From Dryas octopetala (Eukaryota; Streptophyta; Magnoliopsida; Rosales; Rosaceae): a stretch of DNA of 64,000 nt. The DNA is taken from the NCBI GenBank assembly GCA_963921425.1, contig OY992840.1:1552501-1616500 (forward strand). Reading direction: 5' to 3'. The position numbers were made by a program, and so were the translations under genes. Shown piece after piece: positions 37,166 to 52,300 of this stretch; position 1 is the stretch's first letter, and each line of letters opens with the position of its first letter. Under the pieces are notes generated by a model that did no database searches, was not told the DNA's origin, and saw nothing but the letters and a program-made list of their open reading frames with translations.

Positions 37166-37366
37166 GATATAATGACTAACAAAAGGTCAAAATTAGGTAG
37201 TATTAAACATGTGAATAGGCATCTAGATTCTAGTCTGGAGACAACAATGCATTCTTGATACATGGCATGTTCCTGTCAAAATTGTGAACTGTAAACGCTG
37301 CGTGACCAGTAATTCACTAATTGTCAATCTTGAATACATGATCTTGATATTAAAGTAAGACCGTCA

Positions 37367-40300
37367 CTATTGTGAAACTTTCTTCTTTTTGTGGGAATTG
37401 GAGCCATGCTCATTTTTACCTCTCTTTTTCCCACTCTTGTGACTTCTCTGCTTTCCCTTCTCCTCCACTTTGTTTCTATTTGATTTAACACTAACAACAC
37501 CACCAGCCGTTATTTTTACGCCACCATTCTGTAATGCATTCTCAAAATCTGCGTCCCTGTCCACAATCGCATACTGTTCAAGTAACTCAGGATCTAACAA
37601 TCCGGCTGCATTAGACCTCATCCCATCCTGTATGTGTGCAGTCAAATCAGCTAAACTCTTTTGCAAATCAGAATGAGGGAGAAAGAGGTAGTTCAGGGGA
37701 ATAGGGAAGGTAAAAGCAATGTATCATACCTCAACTTTCCTTGCAGCATCATTGAGATCATCATCGACAGAGATTTTGTGAGGTTCCATGACAATCTGAA
37801 CCCAAAATTACCAAGTTATGGAGTTAGATATCAGCAATATATTTGAGAAAGGATGTGTATGCTTGCACACACATGCACACACATTATAAAATGTTTGCAT
37901 GCATGGGCAATGCTAACTTAACTATTCTACTGTGGAGGTTTGCACCACACCACTTTTGTTGCACAACTTGGGCCCACTGATTTAATACATAAGCATATTG
38001 ATGTTTCCATTAGACTACAACGGGGGTTATTTTGTTTCCACTTTTAATCTCAGTGGACAGTATGATAGAAATCTTTAATCTTCTGGTGATTTAATCTACT
38101 TTCTCTAGCAAGTGGCTCGAAAATAGATGACATCAAAAGTTGGTGATTAATCACTTAGCTAAATCACAACAGGAGGTGCAAATGAGCCAAACTAATGCTC
38201 ACAAGCTGCTCAATGAGGCTTGGCCCAAGCTTGTTCAATCAACTAATCAAGCCGAATTGAAGCATCAGTTAAGGTCAAAAAGTCAAGCATCCGACTTTTG
38301 TCATGCTCAGTTCTTTAGGCTGACAAGCCATCCATAACAGCCAAAGTGTTAATTCAAAGAGTTGAGAACTGAACACGAGATTCCAAACACTAGAACTCTT
38401 TAACCTTGGGAATAAAGAACCAACAAAACTTGGAAGTTCATCTGTTCAGTAGTCCCACATTGGATACAAAAACGAAGTTGCAAGGTGTCTTCTATGTAAC
38501 TAGCTCTACATGCCCCTTGAACTTTAACCTACCAGCACCTAATTTATTTCCAAGCCTTACACATACTTTGCCACAAGAAAAACCACCAAAACCCTAATTT
38601 CCAAAATCTGATCCCACAATATAAGCATCTGTAGGCAGGAAATGATAACATGTCCTATGTCAAGAAAATAGAAGAGAGGAGGGGGACGGGGTGGGGGGGA
38701 AGAGAGAGAGAGAGAACCCATTCACACGTATTTCCCGTTAAATAATAATAAAAAAAAAGAAGTTAACACTCTGCTCAACTTACTTCTTTTGGTTGAGGCA
38801 AGGTTGACTCAATCTCCTCAGATGCAATAGCATATAAATATTTGTAGAACTTCTTCATAACTTTTATAAACAAAGACAATATTTGCTCCCTTTTCAAACT
38901 TTCCATCAGCCCCTACATACATGAAGTGAAAATGACATCACGAAAGGCAAAATGTTCTACACTATACACATGCAAGACAATGTACTACAGCATGGCCAAT
39001 TGACATTGATAGAGAGACAACTGATTTAGAGTATGCGTAAAACCAACACTAAGATGATCAATGATTAGAATATCCCTTTTCAGAATCTGCCGCTTTTTTG
39101 GGTCTTTTCCTTTTTGGTTGGGGTGGGGGAGAAGGGGAGGTAAAACAAGCTCAAACATCATGGGCCTTAAGTGCATGTTCACATGTATCTAACTAGTAAC
39201 ATAGACTACATAGTCACGAAAATCACATGAACAAGTAGAGAAACAAACCTCAATATAGGAGATATTTTGACCTTGTAAACCCATGCAGAGCAAAATGGAA
39301 GCCTGGACATATGACAATGCCACTGGAAGTTTCTCTTGGAAATATAGATGTGAAAGGATTGGAACGAGATCCAAAATCTGTAAAACAAAACATAACTTAG
39401 ACATATAAATATGCAGCATTTAGTATGATTTCCACTGGTGAAATATTCTATCATGGTCTAAATACAGGTAGCAATCAAGTTGTTCAATTATAGAAAATGG
39501 ATGAAAATAAAATAAATCATCTCTCTCTCTCTCTCTGTCTCTCTCTCTTTCTCTCTCTCTATTACAAATTAATATACAAATGCAAATCAGGCTGCTTTTT
39601 CAAAAAGAGTAAATAACCACCTCACTCACTCTCTCTATTACAAATCAATTTACAAATGCAAAGCAGGCTGCATTTTCACAAAGAGCAAATAACCACCTCA
39701 CAAACACAGAATTAATGTGACGGTGTTGGGTTTTCGATGCATAGATTAGTAGTCTTTCAAGGGCAGCAACATCGGTTTTCCAATTGCTTCTGGAGGAAAA
39801 ATTCCTAAAGAGAACTTAGTTCTTGTAAAGAAAACAAATCACTCTCTCAATCAAACCATTCAAATTCATATTCATTTATAAAATGGAGAAGGAATGGCCA
39901 AAAAGAAATGAACAGCCAAAACTAATCCCTCATTTAAAAGCATATCCATGAATCAAGTTGGTGAACTAGTAGTAAGTCCTCATAAAAAAAATCAACTTAA
40001 CTAGAAATTTCTACCAGTAAGAACAGCAATGAGAAACATAAGATGAAATATATGTCATAAGCAGTGCAGGGTTATAACAAGCACATTAACATTGTCTTTG
40101 TTTTTGTTAATTAAATAAATTTTATTAACCAAAAAGAGGGGCACATAATTTGAAGAGAATAAAACATGTGCCAGGAGACAGGTAACACGGTGTAAGCAAA
40201 GGGTAAGCACGGTGCTGTTTAATACTGTTTATGCTTTGGAAAATTGAACATCCCCAACCAATCGAAATTAACAGGGAGTTCGCCATAAGAAGCGACAAAA

Positions 40301-43300
40301 AAAGGACCATGTAATCACATTGTCACATTGAGATGATGCTTCGATAATAAAGCAAAGCGAATTATGCTTTTCAATACAAATATTAGTTTTTCCTTTTAAT
40401 ATGAATTGGCATGGGATTAATTGGTCCTCCCAATATAAGAAATCAAAAGATACAAATACAAAAACCCAAAAGCAATAAATGGCACTATTACAGTGGCCAC
40501 CAACCATTTTTCAGAGATCTTACCATATGAAAGTCAGCAAGATTGTTGGTATAAGCCTCCAATCGCTTCATATCATAAGGGGACAATAAATCTTTGATTG
40601 AGCTTAGGAATCCATCTATAGCTGGTGTTTTGGGTTCTAGATCCATGAAACTGATCTTAGGATCTAATATGCTGAAAGATTGTGAGTAGTATGAGTACTT
40701 GAACAATGAACTGTATTAGAAGAAGAAAAATTTTGATACTACCTCATAGCGAGCCTATAATCCATTGTCCGAAAACTAAGACCCAACAGTCTCAAAAATC
40801 TTCGTCTGAAATCTAGAGTAGTCAACCAATTATCAAGCTATTAACTGAAACCATATAAACTACGTGTAAAAATTAAGTAGAGCAATAGGTTATTCTTAGA
40901 AAAAATGTGCCCACCTAGGTAAAATGGATGAAAATCACTAGCTTCAAGCTCATCATTCTTCAAAGATTTCAGGACCATACATGTATGCTCACCCGTCACA
41001 GCACTCTAATCCATTGGAAAAAAAAAAATGCCAAATTACCGTTTAATAAATCATCAACAAATTATAATATTAAAAAATTCAGAAAGGGAAGAAAAATCTA
41101 ATCTTAACTGGAATATGTCCAATATAGAATGGAGCAAATTTATGTTTCCTCCAAAAGCGAAAAAGGTCCAAGGTAAGCCCAAAGGAGACACCAATATAAT
41201 GGAGCTTCTCAGGTCGCCTTTCACGAAGATGAATGAGCAAATGAGGAAGATCTGTTCTAGGTTTTATACTTTCTTCTAACAATGAAACCTACACATTAAA
41301 TATAACAAAGGTATGATTCCACAAAAAGAATCAAAGGAGAGTCCAGGTCACAAGTTGATTAAGACCAATAAACAAGTAATACGTAATATACTTTCATGGA
41401 GTTATCATTGTCATTTTTCTCAATATTTATATGAGAAGTCACGATTCACAAAGTTTTTCAGACTTCTAAATTGAAACAACAAAACTTTTTTTTCTAGCAT
41501 ACAACCACCAAAACCAAGTTTGACCAACTCAAATACTTTGAGAGAACAAGTACTGCATTCAGTATCAAGTTTGCAAAATATCTACAATATTAGCTTGCTG
41601 TATTGAAATTAAGGTAACCAATAATACAGTGATACATAGAACAGTCGCAACTTTTCATTTATTTGGCTGTTAATTTGGGAAAAAACAAAGTCGGCACCAA
41701 AGGAACTAAGCTTAGAGATTATAATGAACCTTCTTGGCAGCTTCTGTGACACTGACAGGCAGTGTCTCAACATCTTCAACATCCCTTTCAGAGATAGGGG
41801 CGAAATGTCCTTCGTAGTACCTGTAAAGAAGTAAAGTATAAACACTCATTCTTTAAAATCTAAAAGCATAAGTGTGTCGCATCGTGTCTGAGAACCAAAT
41901 AACATTCAATCAAAATATCTCACTTTTATCTCAATAATGAAGTACTATTAAGTACAACCGATACTAGAGCAGAATGAATTTCGGACATTACATTAATCAG
42001 AAAATCAAATTACAAAATAATGCTTGAACAGTGTCCCATTCTCAACATAGCCACTCCACCAAAACAGTTATAATTGGAAGACTATTATAATGAGGCATAC
42101 GGTAGCCTGAATTCAATTTCTTTAATTTAACAGAGTGCGACAAAAGTAATACATATTCTGCTGCCATAAAAACAAAATAATTCTAAAGGGCATGTTTCAA
42201 CTAATTTAATGGGAGGGGGGATTAAAATTTCCTTGAAGATAAGTCAAAAGATTGAACACTACTCAACCACTGCTCTATGTTCACAAATCCTCAAGCCATC
42301 TGGAGCACTTCAACAAAGAACACCATGCCCTATATGCAAACAACGTTCACCACAGGTGCACCAGAGGTAAACACTAGAATGTCTCCCACATATCACATAA
42401 GATGTTCCTTAAATTTCTGTCTCCCCAACAATGTTTTGCAGTAAACAGCACATGGACCATATGTTCAAGAAAAAATTCTAGAACCAAAGAGTACAAAAAC
42501 ACAATAAGATTTCAATGTGTGGCCTATTTAACAAATTAAAACCCTCATAAATTTGTGCTTTCAACAATGAGGTGCACCATATGCAAACAAAGTCCATCAC
42601 AGGTGCACCAGAGAGGTAAACACTAGAATGACTCTCATGTATCACATTGGATGTTCCTTAAATCTGTGTGATAGGGTTATACAATTGATCTACTTGCCGC
42701 TAATTATTCCATCACTGAGATGCACATTTGATCAACAGACTCCACTCTCCAGTGTGGCATGCAATACATGTTAGGAAATTTTTGAAGCATGACTGATACC
42801 TATAAGCTTCAACCATTTCTTTGGATGTGTTTGGAATGTAGGGATAAAAGAATCATTCATTCAAATTCTCTCCAAAACCTAAGGCATCCGCATACAGATC
42901 CAGTATGTGGTATACAAAAATGGTAAGATGGGCAGGAAGTGAAAGAAGACTATACCTTGTCAATAGTTGTACTGCTTGTGAACCATATCCAATCTACCAA
43001 AAAGAATCATTAAGGAAGAAACAATCACCATTTCAATAAAACTTTGGATAAACAAACTCAATTTGGCAACAATGAGAGAGATTACCTTCATGGCACTTGG
43101 ATGGGTAGCAATTCGTACAATCCGAGCACCTGAAAGACTGGGAAAAACAATATCCTGAAATTGCTCACAGAATTTCCATGGTATCTGGTCACCAAAGGGC
43201 TGATGACCATCACTTAAACTTTTGATTGCAGATTCACGAGAAATCTGTCCCTCGAGGCTGACCTGAGGAAAAAAGGATAGAACATACAACATTGAGCATC

Positions 43301-46300
43301 ACATTCCTTTAGACAACTATATGAACAGAAAAAAAAAAAAAAAAAAAAAAAAGTTAAAAATCCTTCCAATAGAAGTCTAAGCAGTTAAATCAGGGAGATA
43401 AAACCAAATATTAGACACTGATTGATGATGTACAATAGCTAGAAAAGAAACATAAATAGAAGAGGGAAACATAGAGAGAAAGAAGGGACGAGAGAATACA
43501 AGGCTAGGGTTCCATTATTTCATAATTCAAGTCTGTCAAAGGAGTTGCACAATGCCCAAATTATAGAAGTAATCAAAACATCAAGTCAAACCAAATCAAA
43601 TCCTAATAATTATAATTCCCTAATCATATCCTTAATCACATCAAATTGCTCAAGCAAACCCTACAATTATGATTTCCATCATTCTCCATCACTAATATTA
43701 ACAGAACATAAACCTACAACTAATCAGCATAGACCAAAGCTAATCACAATATCACATGCAATTACAAAAAATTTGAAAATCAAAATTTCTGTCCAAGAGA
43801 CAAACACTAGGAATTCTGCCATTTTTCTGCAGGATAGGCCTCATCCTAGTAAAATTATCCATTTGGTTACTTGTTTTTTGTTGGCTCCATTTTTCTTCCA
43901 GGTGCATAGGCCCCATCATTCAGGGACAAGATAGCACCCTCCTGAACCTAATTTTGTCAAATTAAACTTGGCTTTGTTTGCCAACCTTCAAGTGCAGGTT
44001 TAGGCATTATTATCTGTAATGTTAGTGGTGATCCTATTATTGTTGGGGCTAGGAGAACAGATGCGCACCTGAATGACACACAAAATATCAGGAAGTTGAT
44101 TTTTTGATTCATCAACAGGACCTGCACATGCAAAGTAGAATCAAGTCCAGCCCATAGCAACAAAGCAAGCAAAACCAGTTCAAAGGAAAACATATATACC
44201 AAGTAATACGAACAAGTGGTGTGCTGGAGCATCGGCCATTAGTTGCAAATCATTTGGAGAATTTTTGTAGTGTGAGGCAACATATAGCGCCATCATTCTC
44301 TGCAAATATTAGATTTTGTAAACACCAAAAAAAGTAATATGAAACTCAAAATTACTGATCAAAATAAAATTAATACATAGTTACCTGTAAGAACAACTCA
44401 CTATCTTTATGGTATGAAAAAAGTGTATCACGGTTCACATAGTACAGATCACACTCACTAGGTGCAGGTAACCTAGTTGCCAAGAGAGGGAGAGACAGAG
44501 GGTCATCAATGAAGATAATGGAGATGGTTTCATCTTCCTCAATTATAAGGTTCTAGAGTTCTAAACAGTTATTTTACCCATTAAGTTTAGGGATGGAATT
44601 GGTTATATCCAAGCAAAGTAGACCATTGAGCCATGATTCAATTGGATCTCCAGAAGCATATCTGATAGATTCTTTCAATTCTATCTTTTTGAAAAGTCGA
44701 CCTACAATCAAGGATATATATAAATTCAGCAAATCATGCCCAAATATCATAAAACGGAACCCTTGAAAATTTGTATCCATTGCACGTTCACAAGAGTCAA
44801 CAACTCCAGTCGCAGAAACAAGAATATTACCAAATAAATAAAATAAAACGCTCAACTTAACCTAAGAATTGATTGGGTTGGATAAGATAGAGACGAAAAA
44901 AGTCACTATGATATTACTCAGAAGGCAACTTACAATCACTTGAGTTCCAAATATACATGTGTATTCAAATGCCAATATTTCAAAGGATCTTGAAAATCAG
45001 ATCCAGCTACACCCCACTAGTCTTAAGGACTTTAGTATATTGAAGAAAATAATTAACAGAGAAGAAAGGAGCAAGCCCAAGTTTACGCAAGTACATAGAA
45101 AAGAGCAGCAAAAAGAAAAAGGCTCCTAAAGCTTAGAGTATACAAAAACTATGATGAGAGTAAAAAAAGCCCATCCAAGAAACAGAGTTTTTTTATAAGA
45201 GCAGGTCAGTTTAATTCACAAAAGAAACAAGAAGACAAAAAGAACTAAGCCAGAGGTTATGTTCAAAAGAAGACCAGAACAGCATCATGCCCTATACAAT
45301 TAAAGCATAAGGCTGTTCTAAGACTCCATAAAGAAGTTCTAAAATTAAAAAACATATAGAAAAAGTATTTTCATAAAGGAAAGATAAGTTGATGAAATGT
45401 AACATTGACATAAATATACTCACAAATTTTAAGCTTCATTGTGGAAATACTCTGACTACTTCAAGTTGTAGACAAAAGAAAATAATGCACACTAAAAATT
45501 ATTGCATCTTAAGAAATGTTATTGTTTTTTACTATTATACTAAGAAATAACTTGAAGAAAGCTATCTAGTTTCTCAAAGTCTTGACTCAACAAGCTGAAT
45601 CAACTTGTGAGGTTTGCATGTTCCCTTGATTTGACTAATTCCTTACTAAATTTTATCTTATGCATATCATTTATCCATATTTCCAAAAGTAAGATCATCA
45701 TTAATGAAGCCAAAAGAGTGAGCAATGAATCTAGACAAGCAGATGAATGTGATCATATTCCTTCTGAGTTCAGTGTGATCAGTTTCATTCTGAGTTCAGT
45801 TAACCAAGGCAGGAAGTCAATTATAGAGTTAAAACAGTGTGTGTTTCACCAAGAAATACAAGAGCAAGAAAGGGGAAAACTACACGTTCAGTGAAGCATA
45901 AGCATACCAGATATAGGGCCTTTAGCAGACATCTGGCTTTTCTCTTCCAATTGCTGTATAAGTTTTAGGGACAAAGATCGACCAGTACCTTCATAGCTTA
46001 CATTTTTAAGAGAAATAAGCATTAGTATGTAATTTGCATTCAGATTGACCTCATACATTGGAAGACATCATCAAGCATGAGTAAAGGAAACGTGGAAACA
46101 ACACAAGGAAAGTGAAATTCCTTCCATGAAACTATTAAGACCCAACATAAAAAACACACAATACAATGGAAGATCAGCATGGCTAACTCTTACCCATTAA
46201 CAGTAGATGAAAGAAAGACCAGATACGGGCCAAGCAGAGACTTCACCACTGGCAGTGGAATAGCTGCTGCTTCATCAACAACCAACAATTCAACTTGAGA

Positions 46301-49300
46301 AAGCTTTTCATGCTCATGTGGTTGTATATACTGCAAGGAGATGTGACAAAAAAACAAGTAGCCCTATAAGCAATCAGCATGAAAAACTTCTCTATTTTTT
46401 TTTTTTTGGCTACACGAGGGATATAGGTCTCTTAAAGAGCCCGATTAATTCATAAGTGTGTGGAGTGCCTCTGTCCCAAACATACCAGATGATTACCAGG
46501 AAATACCCTAGGGTGACCCCAAAGGGTTGGCATTTCTGGGACATTGCTTTTAGCAGAAAAGTTAATGCATTGCGCACACAATATTATGAACTATTTAGAG
46601 GCTGTTCAATATGCTCACAACCATAACCAAAATGAAGCATTGGGAATGAGAAAATAAATTCTATAATACTTAAACAAAAGATATGAAATAATCATATATC
46701 AGGCAAAGAAATAAAGAGCACAAAGATGGGATGAAAACTTCACGTAAATGAAAACCATGTGATGTAGGACAATAGTAAGAGTAGGGATGAGAATATAGAG
46801 ATCTGGATTCACTCCGGCCTTTGGCATCACACCAAAAGTGTATTGGAATCACTCCAATAAAAAATAGAAAAATTCCGGCATCAAACCGGCCTTCGGCATC
46901 TCACCGAAGGTGGCTTGGAATCATTCCAAGTCAACTAATGCTTCACACACAAGCAGAAAAATCTGATTTCTTTCACCATTAACTTCTCTCAAAGGTTACA
47001 AACCAGCCCTTTATAGAGCCATTGATGCATGAACAATAAGACCCACATTAATACGCCTAGGAATTCTAAGAGACATAACTCATAACACTTAATGCCTTGA
47101 ACAGGTGACATAAAGAGACTCTTCATGTGTAAATTGCATTCATTAAATGAAAAAAGACTCTTCATGTGGTGCTTGGAACTTGGATGGACTGATTTAAAGT
47201 ACTTTGAACTTGGCTCCTGCATTACCATGACACTTGATGAACAACAGGGTGTTCACAACCTCAGTGATCTTGTTTTCATGCCACATGAGTAAATGATTAA
47301 TTCAACTCACGGAACTCCCTCGGATCTTGCCACACCAGTTGCTACCCCACCTTATATTGAAAAATTATTTTTTCTATGTATTTTTAGTGTTTCCGTTAGC
47401 TGCCTGAACAAATCCCATTTCAAATATGCTCATTCATTTTTTTATAAGAAACCAATTTATTAATAGCCTTATAAGAATGCAAAGTTGTGGACAAGTTTTC
47501 CACTACATACAATTTATCAACCAGCCAACAAAAAGACAAAAGATAAAACGATGATGAAGATTATTTAAGCACAGTCCGCCAATCTGCAAGAATAACAAAA
47601 AGTGATAAATGTATGAGAAATTGAAGCCCAAAGTGAATTCCAAAATCTTACGCTATCCCAAAGAGTCCCATTTATAATATCCTAAGCTTATTAATCATCT
47701 TACATTTCCTTAACTACCCAATACTCTATGCCATAATGACTTTCAGCAATCAAATTAATAAAAGGGAATCTCCTTCTATTAATTCAATTGACAAAATTTC
47801 CATCAATTACTTTTCAGCCTTCTAAAATGTTTTAGGCTTCACCCCTTTCTTCTTAAAAACCCTTTGGGCTTTCTTGTGGGCATAATACAAGTCGTGCAGG
47901 ATTACTTTCTGGGAATGCCAATAGAGCCTCCCAAATAGCAATCATCTATGTTTACATTATTATAAGCAATTGAGCCAAGATACAGACAATTCATGGTCAG
48001 TGATATTTGCTTACCATCATATTTTACACTCCCCTCACCTCTATTCAGTATTTTTCATTTACTGAACCCGTATTTCATAAATTGATTGTTGATTCCATAT
48101 ATGCATATAACATAAAACCTTTCCATTTTAAATTGTGTATTTTGATTTAGAATTAACACTTTATCCCTTTTGTTTTCTTTGCGGCTTGACAAGAACCTAT
48201 GATTTAGCCCTTCTACTACCTGAGCTGACCCTAAGTTCCCTCCTGATACTCATTCGTTGACAAACAACACATCATCAGGAAATCAAATACACCAAGGGAA
48301 ATCACCTTATATATGAGACACAGAGCAACCAAAAAAAAGAATGCATACAAAATGCATTGATGTGCATCAAACCTAAACAATCATATATGCATCTGAATAA
48401 GAGGAATTACATTATTAGCTGTTTTATTGTTAGTATGCATTGCTGGCATGAGGTTACTTGTGTCTAAGCTAGGTTGTAGGAAAACCTAAAAATTGTCTGA
48501 AGGTAAGACAAATGAACAATCAAAGGTGATTGGCTACGTAACAGACTAGGATTATGATGTGTTAATATATAGAACAGACAAATTAGCATCTTAAGGGTAT
48601 CAAATCATCCAAAAAGAAGGGAAAAGACCGCAGCAGTTTCTGAGTCAACTTAAATTGCATTGGTACTAATATGTACTTCCTACTAATCTATCAGTACATC
48701 CATTATAGAAAACAGATTATATCCAGATATTTAATTATTCATTCACTAAGAATATTCGATTCAAATGAATAATTAAATTTACTAGCTATTAGCTAAAAGT
48801 GGGCAATGGAGAAAGGGTAAGGTTTTGAAGGAGAGGCCTCTACAAGTTTTGTTCCCCAGGTTATATTCGCTGTCCAGACAGCATAATGCATTTATTTCCA
48901 GGTTTTCTGATCCTTTCATTTACCCTTATAGTTGGGACTTGGGGTTAGAAGGAATCTAGACAAAATAGAGGTGGAGAAACTTGCAGCGCTGTTACTATTT
49001 TTGGAGAATGTGCATTTATTCCCGGTTAGATTTGATGAAAAGAATGAAGGTTAGAATCCTTGGGGGAATACTCTTGCAGGTCTTACTTTAGTTTTCTTTG
49101 TATAAGCCACAATTTTCTCTTTTCTTATTTCATCCTTGCCAGTGAATATTGAAAGCCAGGGTTTCACCTAAAGCAGAGGTTTTGGCTTGCACTGAGGTGC
49201 ACAGGAGGGCTAATACGAGTAATCAGGTTCAAAGAAGGATGCCTTATGGACGTTTTTCTCCTCATTCATGCAGTATGTGCAAAAATGAGGGGAAAAGAGT

Positions 49301-52300
49301 GATGCAGTGGCTACAGCATGGTTAGAAAAGGAGTATCCTCTTTGGAAGCCCAAGACTAAGCTCATTGGTCCAACTCTAAAACTAAAGCCTTTTGGTCCAA
49401 AGAGAAGTGTCCAAGGTAGTTTAAGAGTCGGTCAACAAAGATACATAAATAAATAAATAAATGAAGAGTCAACCTAAAAGTTAATGTCAATTATTATTAA
49501 GAGTATTTATTTGAGTCTAGTGTTATTAAGAGTGTATTTATTTGGGTCAAAGGAAAATGCAATGTCTTTGAGTATTAATGAATCTTTGAGTATTAATGAA
49601 TCTTTTTAATATTCCAATTATAAACCCAGAAAGAGAAGACTCGTGTGGTGAAGAGGAATGTGAATACTGAGTGGGATGAACAATTGACTCTTTCTGTTGC
49701 AGACCTAAATCTTCCAATCGTGCTTTGTGTGTATGACAGGGATACGTTTAGTCATGTTGACAAAATGGGGGATCCTGAGCTTGAGATTTGTCCATTTATT
49801 AAAGCCTTAAAGATGCACTCTAATTCTCAAGGCCTCCCAGATGGAACCATAATTTCAAAAGTGGAGCCAAGTACCCAAAACTGCCTTGCTGAAGAGAGCT
49901 GCATCATTTGGTTCAGGTTTGGATACTGAAATTGAAATTCTTGTTCAGGTTCTTTGGCTTCAGTGTAGCTGTAAATGTTTTATTTTAATTCAAATCAATA
50001 TATCTGGCATTTTGAAACACAGAAAAGGTCTCATGGGCATTTTTTCGTGAAAATTCAATTTCAATTCTAGAAAATTCAGTTTCACTTATAACTATGTTTT
50101 GTATATAATTATAGTGTTTTGATTGAAATTGTTTTATTGTTCAGTTTCAGATAGGATTTAAAGATTTGAAGATTTAAAGATTTGAGGATTTGAAGTTCTA
50201 AAGATTTTGGTTCAGTTTCAATTGTAATTGAAAAAATGCACAAAGCTCTATCATCTGTAATGGTGTAATTATTTTTCTCTTGCTCAAGTAATAATGTAAT
50301 TTTTTTTAGTCAAGGTGTAACTGTTTTTTTTTTTGGGGCCGCAAGCTGTCAACGCGCATTAGTCCATCAGTGCGCGCGTCAGTCCGTACGTTAGTGCGTC
50401 AGCACGTCAGTATATGCGTTAGAAGGGTAAAAAAGTTATTATAAATTATAGGGGGTTTTGGGAGAGTTTCTAGATGGGTGGGGGTTTAAGCAAACTTTTA
50501 TGGTAGTTAGGGGTTTAAAATTAGGGACTATTGCAGTAAACCTAATCAGATTTGGAATAATTAATAATTAAGTGTTGTTAAAGGCTTGGTCCTTTGGTAT
50601 CTCCTCTAACTTCTCCTCTCTTTCCCTTTTACATTCTTCTCCATCTCTCTTATTTCTCTAAACTTCCAGCAGCCATAAATCCTCTTTGTTCTCTATACCT
50701 ATTATATCTTTTAAATTCTCATCCTAAGCCCACATAACCTTAGGCAACACCAACCTTGTGTTGTGCTGCATCAAAGTGTTGATCACATGTACTCCATTGC
50801 CTATTTGCTTTAAACCTGTGGTGGAGATTGTTTAAGAAGGCTAAAGTGAGCTGGGTTATACTGAAGGATAGGTATGCGTTGTTTAGTGAGCAGCATAAGT
50901 TTCCGGGTAGGGAAAACAAAGAAAAAGCCTTATGCTGCCTAGTGTTAGCATTATGTCAAGTTATTTGGCAGGAACGGAATAGAAGAAATTTTTATGATTA
51001 TGAAGGGGCAGAAGTGGAGGAGCCTTGGGATAGAATTAGATTTTGGTCAGCTCTTTGGGCTTCGGTTGATGTAGAATTCAGGGATCTTTCTTTCTCCGCT
51101 ATTTTTTAGAATCAAGAGCTGCAGTGGGTTGATGATTTAGTTAGACGGTTCCTTTGTGTCTTACAGAAAAGATGTTTTCATTTTCAGGTTCTAGAACCTT
51201 AGGGCCCGTTTGGTATCCTACTCAAATTTTTTTTTCAAAAATTAAGATTTTTTTTTAAATGTGAGTTTTCAAAATCAATTTTTAAAATTTGAAAACTTGT
51301 TTGGTATGAAATTTGAAAATAATTTTTAAATTTTAAAAATAATGACAGCTAAGAAAGAAGGAAGTGTAAAAAAAAGAAAGAGAAAAACGATGCTTTATCA
51401 GTTTTTTAAAAAGGCATGTTTTTGAATTTTTTTCTAAAAGCTGTTTTTGAAAATGGTCTACCAAACACGTTTTCTTGACTAAAACTTGTTTTTTTGTTTT
51501 TGAAAAAAAAAATAGTTTTTGAATAGAATACCAAACAGGCCCTTAGTTTGTCAGTTTCTATTATATGAAGAAAAGAAAAAAAAAAAAAAAAAAAAAAAAA
51601 AAGCCATTGTTTATGTTGTGTGTTTAGGTTCTTGTTCTAGTGGACTCCTTGTCTACAGTTTGTACTGGTTGACAGGAATAAAATTATGTTTCTTTTCAAA
51701 GGGAAAAAAATAAAATTCTAAGAATAATATTGGGCACAAATTAAAAGTTCATCCATATTGTGTATCTGCTGAATGTAATCTCCTCTGCTAAAGCCAATAA
51801 TTTTTAAATAACAGTTTCTGATATGCACACAAGCAGTAATTGCATAAACATTATTAAAATGGTTATTATCCAAATTGCAGAAATATTCACAAACCCACAG
51901 TATGCTAAAGCAGTATGTTACAGATAAAACCAACCATCCATATCAATTTACCTGAATTGTTTGCCTGTGCTGCTTGTATATATTGATCTGTACAGTTGCT
52001 TTCTTCAACATGGGGTTGGAACTTTTTTCTACATCATAATCTATATGTTCCTGTAATCATAGGTTACAACTTACAACAGTATGCTTTAATAAAACTGGTG
52101 TACTGTTTTCAATACATGATAGAAAAACAAAGAATACGGAATACGAATAAGTTTATAAGAAATGAATAAAAGCTAAAGCACAGTTCACAGATAAAATATT
52201 CAACTACCACCATGCTTGGGAACTAAACAATTTCAGTGTAAAAGCCATCAGATTTAGCACGAAATTGACAACTTTATGGAACATTTGAATCTTAACTACA

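Larger units (their letters stand above)
49295..50778. mobile_element. 1.47-kb insertion in the LINE with LTR-like ends, carrying a C2-domain fragment
   Basis: The unit spans 49300-50773. Its ends are TGATGCAG and CTGCATCA, an 8-bp perfect inverted pair of the TG...CA kind. Flanking pentamers are aagag (49295-49299) and aagtg (50774-50778), 4 of 5 identical. On both sides LINE coding sequence continues, so the insertion point is well supported. No gag or pol is seen. A solo LTR, a TRIM/LARD-like element or another class are all possible. Confidence 0.55.
48900..51715 (+). repeat. Decayed LINE (non-LTR retrotransposon), interrupted, in NAT10 intron 9
   Basis: On the plus strand, 48945-49075 reads RRNLDKIEVEKLAALLLFLE, typical of plant LINE ORF2. 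The stretch 49150-49290 is a zinc-binding zf-RVT segment (QRRMPYGRFSPHSCSMCKNE). The stretch 50774-51109 continues the same domain and ends in VIWQERNRRNFYDYEG and WDRIRFWSALWASV. An A-rich tail follows at about 51570-51602 and again at 51700. In-frame stops show that it is dead. It is split by a 1.47-kb unit (49300-50773) and by a MITE (51202-51542), and lies antisense to the host gene. Confidence 0.75.

Noticed and set aside
37159-37168. CACTACAAGA word that looks like a CACTA terminus
   Set aside because: No subterminal repeats follow and no partner end was found; the word abuts a palindromic MITE and is likely chance.
38140-38337. Open frame in the penultimate NAT10 region
   Set aside because: Lies wholly within an intron and on the opposite strand, with no domain recognised.
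45607-45894. 95-codon open frame on the plus strand in a NAT10 intron
   Set aside because: No family recognised and no supporting splice or leader signals; ordinary intron sequence.
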